Part shown: positions 5,073-9,169 of the stretch, piece by piece
Position numbering within the stretch: position 1 is the stretch's first letter
How the letters are laid out: every line of letters starts with the position of its first letter
From: an uncultured Collinsella sp.
GTDB lineage: Bacteria > Actinomycetota > Coriobacteriia > Coriobacteriales > Coriobacteriaceae
Direction of reading: 5' to 3'
Length of the DNA stretch: 9,169 nt
NCBI GenBank assembly: GCA_902470905.1
Contig: CABRIC010000064.1
Span: forward strand, 1-9,169
Notes under the pieces: model-generated
Database searches by the model: none
Told to the model about the DNA's origin: nothing
What the model saw: only the letters and a program-made list of their open reading frames with translations
Translations under genes and position numbers: made by a program

Positions 5073-7208
5073 TTAATGAATGAGCTTAAAGTCCAAATGT
5101 CCGCGAGTAGTGTTGACGCGCGAGACCTCGATAATCACGCGCTGTCCCAACTCAAAACGACGCCCCGTGTCGGCACCCGTCAACGTGAGCGCGTCCTCGT
5201 CAAACTCAAACCACTCGTTACCCAGGCTCTTAATGGAAACCAGCCCCTCAACCTGCGTCAAATCGAGACGCACGAATAATCCCATGTTGCTGACCCACGA
5301 GACCGTTCCGGCATAGCGCTCGCCCAGGCGGTCCTCGTAGTACTGCGCAATCTTGATTTTTTGCGTCGCATGGCTGGCAGCGTCGGCCGCACGCTCGGCG
5401 TCGCTGCACGCGCGGCAGATTTGCGGCAGGATGCGCGGAAGCGACTCTCTGCCTTTTCCGATCAACCTCGGCGTACGCACTAAGGCGTCTTTTCCGCCCA
5501 GCTGCTCGTATGCCAGCTGCAGCTTGAGCACGCGATGCACCACCAGATCGGGATAACGGCGAATGGGGCTTGTAAAGTGGCAGTAGCACGGCGCGGCGAG
5601 CGCAAAGTGACCCTCGTTGCGCGGCTTGTACAACGCACGCTGCATGCTGCGCAAAAGAAGCGTGTTGACGAGCGACGCGTTAGCCGTGCCGGCAGCGGCA
5701 TCAACCGTCGCCTGTAACTCGTCGGGATTTCCCAGAGCAATGCCCGCCGCGCGGCGATCATCGATGATACCGAGCTGCGCCAGCGCCACAGCAGCACCGT
5801 GCAGACTGTCGGGACTGGGGTCATCGTGCACGCGATAGCATGCCTCGATATCGCGGTCGGCCAGCCACTCGGCAACGCACTCGTTAGCCAGCAGCATTGC
5901 CTCCTCAATAAGCGAGGTTGCGCAGGAACGCTCGCGTGCCACGATCTGCACGGGCACGCCGTCCTCGTCCAGCAGCGCGCGGATCTCTGCCGTGTCAAAG
6001 TCGACCGAGCCGCGTGCGCGACGTATGCGACGCCGAAGCTCCGCGAGTTCGTTTGCGGCGACCAGGAAATCGGCCAGGTCAACGTTATAGCCGCGGGCAG
6101 TGTCCTCGCACGCAAGCCCGCGCTCAAGCGCTTTCTCGCGCGAGGCTTCAGCCGCAGCGACATCCTCCGCAGCGCCCTCCAGCACGGAATACTCAACAGC
6201 GCCGGCGCGCACCAGCAGCGCCTCGGCGCCGTCGTAGTCCATACGCACACGCGAACGAATCACACTGGGATAGGGATCGTAATGGCGCACACGGCCCTGC
6301 GCGTCGAGCTCGATGTCGACGGTAAACGCCAGGCGATCCTCATCGGGGCGCAGGGAACACAAGTCATTAGACAGGCGCTCGGGCAGCATGGGGAGCACAC
6401 GGTCGGCAAGGTAGACCGACGTCGTGCGATGGCGGGCCTCCAGGTCGATATGCCCATCCCAGGCAACATAATGCGAAACATCGGCAATATGCACGCCCAG
6501 CTTATAGCCACCCTCGGGCGTGCGCTCGAGCGAGATGGCATCGTCAAAGTCGCGCGCATCAACCGGGTCGATGGTGATGACAAAGCGATCGCGCAGGTCA
6601 CGACGAAGCGGGTCTTTAAGCGCTGCAGTCACATCGAGCGAAAGCGCCTCTGCCTCTGCCAGCGCCGCCTCGGGATAGCTGTCGGTATAGCCATAGCGTG
6701 CCATAACGTATTGGACGCCCAGATCGGGCGCATCGTCACCGCCGATGCGGCGCTCAAGAGCCACCGTTCCCGACTCCAAGCGCGTCGGGTAGGTCAATAT
6801 GCGCGCGACGACGACATCGCCAGGGCGCACGCCCAGGCGCTCCGCCGAAGTGTCCTCGGGCAAAATAAAGAAGTCAGCCTTCAGGCGCGAATCGAGCGGC
6901 TCGATCACGCCAAGCGGGCCGGCCATCTGATACGTACCCACCACGCTGATGGCGGCACGTTCGACGACGCCTTCAATCACGGCGCGACGTTCACCATGCG
7001 GGCTGTTCTTAATGCTCACGGCAACGGTATCGCCATCCATGATCTCGCGCTTGCCGCGGCCCATGACCTTGTAGTCGCCGTTCTCGGTTATGACATAGGC
7101 ACTGTGCTCATGGAGCTGCACGCGGCCAGTCAGGCTCGGACGACGCTCGCTGCGCACCGGCCCACGCTTATTGTGAGCTCCACGCTTATGCTTGTTATTG
7201 CGCCCCAT
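5073..7208 (-). CDS. rnr: Ribonuclease R (RNB-family 3'-5' exoribonuclease)
   Basis: RNase R degrades structured RNA from the 3' end and works with SmpB/tmRNA to remove faulty mRNA. The 711 residues fit the family. Order: basic Lys/Arg/His-rich N-terminus (1-29), cold-shock-type OB domains (about 30-160), the RNB catalytic domain (about 200-560) and a C-terminal S1 domain (about 629-711, RYAGTVSWVSNMGLFVRL). The catalytic metal-binding motif TIDPVDARDFDDAI gives D214, D220, D222 and D223. The RNB signature CHFTSPIRRYPDLVVHR (543-559) is intact. The ATG at 7208 has AAGGAGG 5 bases upstream. The gene stands alone: the ftsX terminator and a palindrome lie upstream, and a hairpin downstream. The overlapping plus-strand open frame 5799-7268 is an antisense shadow. 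Confidence 0.97.
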   Translation of the reverse strand: MGRNNKHKRGAHNKRGPVRSERRPSLTGRVQLHEHSAYVITENGDYKVMGRGKREIMDGDTVAVSIKNSPHGERRAVIEGVVERAAISVVGTYQMAGPLGVIEPLDSRLKADFFILPEDTSAERLGVRPGDVVVARILTYPTRLESGTVALERRIGGDDAPDLGVQYVMARYGYTDSYPEAALAEAEALSLDVTAALKDPLRRDLRDRFVITIDPVDARDFDDAISLERTPEGGYKLGVHIADVSHYVAWDGHIDLEARHRTTSVYLADRVLPMLPERLSNDLCSLRPDEDRLAFTVDIELDAQGRVRHYDPYPSVIRSRVRMDYDGAEALLVRAGAVEYSVLEGAAEDVAAAEASREKALERGLACEDTARGYNVDLADFLVAANELAELRRRIRRARGSVDFDTAEIRALLDEDGVPVQIVARERSCATSLIEEAMLLANECVAEWLADRDIEACYRVHDDPSPDSLHGAAVALAQLGIIDDRRAAGIALGNPDELQATVDAAAGTANASLVNTLLLRSMQRALYKPRNEGHFALAAPCYCHFTSPIRRYPDLVVHRVLKLQLAYEQLGGKDALVRTPRLIGKGRESLPRILPQICRACSDAERAADAASHATQKIKIAQYYEDRLGERYAGTVSWVSNMGLFVRLDLTQVEGLVSIKSLGNEWFEFDEDALTLTGADTGRRFELGQRVIIEVSRVNTTRGHLDFKLIH

Positions 7209-7212
7209 GGCG

Positions 7213-7219
7213 CCTCCTT
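7213..7219 (-). promoter_or_regulatory. Ribosome binding site of rnr
   Basis: AAGGAGG on the minus strand, 4 bases (cgcc, 7212-7209) before the ATG at 7208, is a near-perfect anti-16S match. It is immediately downstream of a 10-bp palindrome ctatcgatag (7221-7230). I could not identify a convincing promoter between it and 7258. Confidence 0.8.
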
Positions 7220-7258
7220 ACTATCGATAGCCGTTTACACCCCAAGAGTCTACCCAAA

Positions 7259-7344
7259 TGATCCCTAGGGGACGGCAGGATTGCGGATCACTCGAATCGA
7301 CCGACCCCCTAAGTGATCCGTTTTCCTCCGTCCCCAAGGGATCA
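7259..7344. repeat. Nested palindrome beside the ftsX terminator
   Basis: The outer arms tgatccctaggggacgg (7259-7275) and ccgtccccaagggatca (7328-7344) are inverse copies at 16 of 17 positions. The inner arms cggatcact (7284-7292) and agtgatccg (7312-7320) are exact inverse copies around a 19-base loop. The internal loop between stems is 8 bases on one side and 7 on the other. The element ends exactly where the T-run of the ftsX terminator begins and occupies most of the ftsX-rnr gap. It could form a long hairpin in RNA from either strand. Confidence 0.8.
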
Positions 7345-7376
7345 AAAAACGGGCCGTCCCAAAAGGAACGACCCGT
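7344..7376 (-). terminator. Intrinsic terminator of ftsEX
   Basis: On the minus strand ACGGGTCGTTCC (7376-7365) pairs with GGGACGGCCCGT (7360-7349) over 12 pairs including two wobbles, loop TTTT, followed by six T (7349-7344, the first in the stem). The two wobbles would be C-A mismatches in plus-strand RNA, so the direction is clear. It starts 26 bases past the ftsX stop. Confidence 0.9.
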
Positions 7377-7401
7377 TGGAAGGAACGAATTCCAAGCATG
7401 C

Positions 7402-8322
7402 CTACACGCGCAGATAACGGCGCATGGCGATGGCAGAGCCAAAGAGGCCGATGATCACGCCGACAAGAATCAGTGCGGCGTAGGTCACCAGATAGTACTG
7501 CATCGGCAGCGCAAACGACATCCAGCCGACACTCTCCTGCAGGCGAGGAACCATCAGATTGCGCAGCAGCTCCAAAACACCGATGGAAAGCAGCGAGCCC
7601 AGAATGGCCTGCAGCACACCCTCGGTAATGAACGGTCCGCGGATGAAGCCGTTGCTGGCGCCCACCAGGCGCATAATCGCAATCTCGCGACGACGCGCCG
7701 TAATGGACAGGCGAATCGTGTTGTTGATAAAGATGAATGCAATAAAGGTCAGCAGACCGACGAGCACAACGGCGGCGATACGGATGTAGTTGGTCACCTG
7801 GAACAGGCGGCTCACTTCCTCCTGGCCATACAGCACGCTCGCGTTGACGTCGCCGTCGTCCGCGATCTTTTGGAAGTCGGCATTCTTCTTAAGCTTCTTG
7901 GCCGTGCTCTCGACCTGAGACGGATCGTCCATCTCAATCGCAAACGAGGCGGGAAGCGGATTCTGGCCGTCGAGCGCGCTCATGGTGGCGTCGGCGTTGC
8001 CCGACATCTTGCTCGTGTACTCGGCCAGCGCGTCGTCCTTATCCTTATAGGTCACGGACTTGACGTTGCTCCACGTCTTGAGCTCGGCCTCAAAGGCCTG
8101 GACGTCTGCCTGATCGGCGTCATCGCTAATAAAGGCATTGATGACAACCTGATCCTCGACGGTGCCGATCACGGAGTTCAGCATCGCGGAACCCATAATG
8201 AACAGGCCGATGATAAACAGCGAAAGGAAGATCGTGATGACGGCGCCGAGCGAGGTGGTCCAGTTACGGAAGAAGTGGCTGATAGCCTCTTTGAGCGAAT
8301 AGCCCACGTTAGTTGGTGCCAT
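7402..8322 (-). CDS. ftsX: Cell division protein FtsX
   Basis: FtsX is the membrane part of the FtsEX complex; it relays ATP hydrolysis by FtsE to activate peptidoglycan hydrolases at the septum. The 306 residues show the standard topology: a cytoplasmic N-terminus with LKEAISHFFRNWTTS (10-24), TM1 (about 24-48), an external domain (about 50-175), TM2 (178-200), the cytoplasmic coupling stretch RRREIAIMRLVGASNGFIRG (210-229) typical of FtsX, TM3 (229-252) and TM4 (277-300). The external domain is the expected site for contact with a hydrolase activator. The ATG at 8322 overlaps the last 14 bases of ftsE. GGGGAGG lies 11 bases upstream, longer than usual, so coupling with ftsE translation is likely. 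No PcsB/EnvC/M23-type partner gene follows; a terminator does. Confidence 0.96.
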   Translation of the reverse strand: MAPTNVGYSLKEAISHFFRNWTTSLGAVITIFLSLFIIGLFIMGSAMLNSVIGTVEDQVVINAFISDDADQADVQAFEAELKTWSNVKSVTYKDKDDALAEYTSKMSGNADATMSALDGQNPLPASFAIEMDDPSQVESTAKKLKKNADFQKIADDGDVNASVLYGQEEVSRLFQVTNYIRIAAVVLVGLLTFIAFIFINNTIRLSITARRREIAIMRLVGASNGFIRGPFITEGVLQAILGSLLSIGVLELLRNLMVPRLQESVGWMSFALPMQYYLVTYAALILVGVIIGLFGSAIAMRRYLRV

Positions 8323-9169
8323 AGTTGCCGTAACCTCCCCTCTCCTGGTCGCGGATTACGTGGCCGCCCTCGAGAGCGATCACGCGACGGTGCATGCTAT
8401 CGACCATCTCGCGGTCGTGCGTGGCAACGATCACGGTGGTGCCGGTACGGTTGATGCGCTCGAGCAGCTTCATAATGCCCAGCGAAATCGCCGGGTCGAG
8501 GTTGCCCGTGGGCTCGTCGCAGATAAGCAGCGGCGGACGGTTGACCATAGCGCGAGCAACGGCGACACGCTGTTGCTCGCCACCGGACAGCTGATCGGGC
8601 AGAGAGTCCATCTGATCGGCCAGGCCGACCAGGCGAAGCACCTCGGGCACCTGGCTGCGAATGACGCCCTTGGGCTTTCCGATGCACTGCAGGGCAAACG
8701 CCACGTTTTCGTAGGCGGTCTTCTGCGGCAGGAGCTTAAAGTCCTGGAACACGGCACCGATCTGGCGACGCAAGAACGGAACCTTGCGGTTTTTGATCTT
8801 CATGAGGTCCTGGCCGGCGACCAAAATACGGCCGCTCGTCGGCTTGACGTCGCGGTTGAGCGTCGACAGCAGCGTGGTCTTACCCGAGCCGGAGTGACCG
8901 ACCAAGAAGACAAACTCGCCAGGATAGATCTCGATGTTAATGTCGTCGAGCGCGGGCTTGTTGGGCTGTGCCGGGTAGATCTTGGTGACGTGCTCCATGA
9001 GGATGACGGGCTCGACACCGGCCTGCTTGGCCATCTTCTTGCGGCTGGCCTGCGGATCGATGGGCGCAAACACCGACGTAAAGTCGGGGTTGTTGAGCGC
9101 ATTGTCGAGGCTTGCGACCTCGGCGGCCTGATCGCTCTCGACTACGGGAGCCGCGGGCTGTGTAGGATC
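8309..9169 (-). CDS. ftsE: Cell division ATP-binding protein FtsE (5' end not in window)
   Basis: FtsE is the cytosolic ABC ATPase of FtsEX. Counted from the GTG at 9073, the core starts at VILMEHVTKIY (23-33), followed by Walker A GHSGSGKT (59-66), Q-loop FQDFKLL (109-115), signature LSGGEQQR (162-169), Walker B LLICDEPTG (182-190) and the switch His219; all are intact. The frame is open without a stop from the GTG to the window edge, adding 32 residues rich in Ala, Pro, Asp and Glu (ending NNPDFTS). At least 54 residues precede the core, while typical FtsE proteins begin within a few residues of it. Neither the GTG (9073) nor the ATG at 9034 has a clear RBS, so the true start is probably beyond the window. 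The C-terminus ends in a Gly/Tyr/Asn-rich tail, GGYGNYGTN. The gene is followed by ftsX with a 14-base overlap. Confidence 0.95.
   Translation of the reverse strand, partial: DPTQPAAPVVESDQAAEVASLDNALNNPDFTSVFAPIDPQASRKKMAKQAGVEPVILMEHVTKIYPAQPNKPALDDINIEIYPGEFVFLVGHSGSGKTTLLSTLNRDVKPTSGRILVAGQDLMKIKNRKVPFLRRQIGAVFQDFKLLPQKTAYENVAFALQCIGKPKGVIRSQVPEVLRLVGLADQMDSLPDQLSGGEQQRVAVARAMVNRPPLLICDEPTGNLDPAISLGIMKLLERINRTGTTVIVATHDREMVDSMHRRVIALEGGHVIRDQERGGYGNYGTN

Noticed and set aside
5799..7268. 489-codon open frame on the plus strand opposite rnr
   Set aside because: It is antisense to a complete, motif-bearing RNase R. Its protein is Ala/Arg/His/Gln-rich without family features, as expected for GC-rich shadow frames.
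7258..8454. 398-codon open frame on the plus strand opposite ftsX and the ftsE end
   Set aside because: It runs through the palindrome and ftsX terminator, then reads antisense to FtsX. No RBS or recognisable domain was seen.
1..9169. CRISPR arrays, rRNA genes or toxin-antitoxin pairs
   Set aside because: I found no regularly spaced repeats, no rRNA-like sequence and no paired small genes of toxin-antitoxin type.

Overview
This window looks like a chromosomal piece of a high-GC Gram-positive gut actinobacterium of the class Coriobacteriia, most likely Collinsella or a close relative. That placement rests on protein character, GC-rich codon use, strong GGAGG ribosome binding sites and the ftsE-ftsX / rnr / smpB gene set. 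It is inference from memory, not a database result. Nearly all genes lie on the minus strand, so the region is best read from high to low coordinates. The low-coordinate end is not biological: bases 1-43 are Illumina Nextera index and adapter sequence left on the contig end.

Layout in transcription order (minus strand). (1) 9169-7402: ftsE (start beyond the window edge, or an unusual N-terminal extension) overlaps ftsX by 14 bases; together they encode the FtsEX divisome ABC complex. A strong intrinsic terminator closes this unit and abuts a nested palindrome. (2) 7208-5073: rnr, a complete RNase R with its own RBS, followed by a terminator-like hairpin. (3) 4895-3121: a small-serine recombinase, a VanZ-family membrane protein with a TTG start, and an ArsC/Spx-type thioredoxin-fold protein. 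All three point the same way but are separated by gaps of about 110-120 bases. (4) 2638-3048: the only plus-strand gene, a short protein of uncertain function that converges on the ArsC-like gene over a shared hairpin. (5) 2372-2205: a tRNA-Gln(CTG)-tRNA-Glu(CTC) pair with a visible promoter and terminator. (6) 2109-732: a TPR protein translationally coupled to smpB through an 11-base overlap, closed by hairpins. (7) 575-72: a stand-alone flavin reductase-like protein.

Functionally, FtsEX acts in septal cell-wall remodelling. RNase R and SmpB both belong to RNA quality control: SmpB with tmRNA rescues stalled ribosomes, and RNase R degrades the faulty mRNA. Here they are separated by a recombinase and several small accessory genes, so the block 5072-2116 may be an insertion relative to genomes where rnr and smpB are adjacent. 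The tmRNA gene itself is not visible in this window.

I do not see a convincing new multi-gene system. The items most worth checking are the long FtsE N-terminal extension, the nested palindrome beside the ftsX terminator, the dyad upstream of the recombinase, and the short plus-strand orphan that resembles a regulator N-domain without its DNA-binding part.
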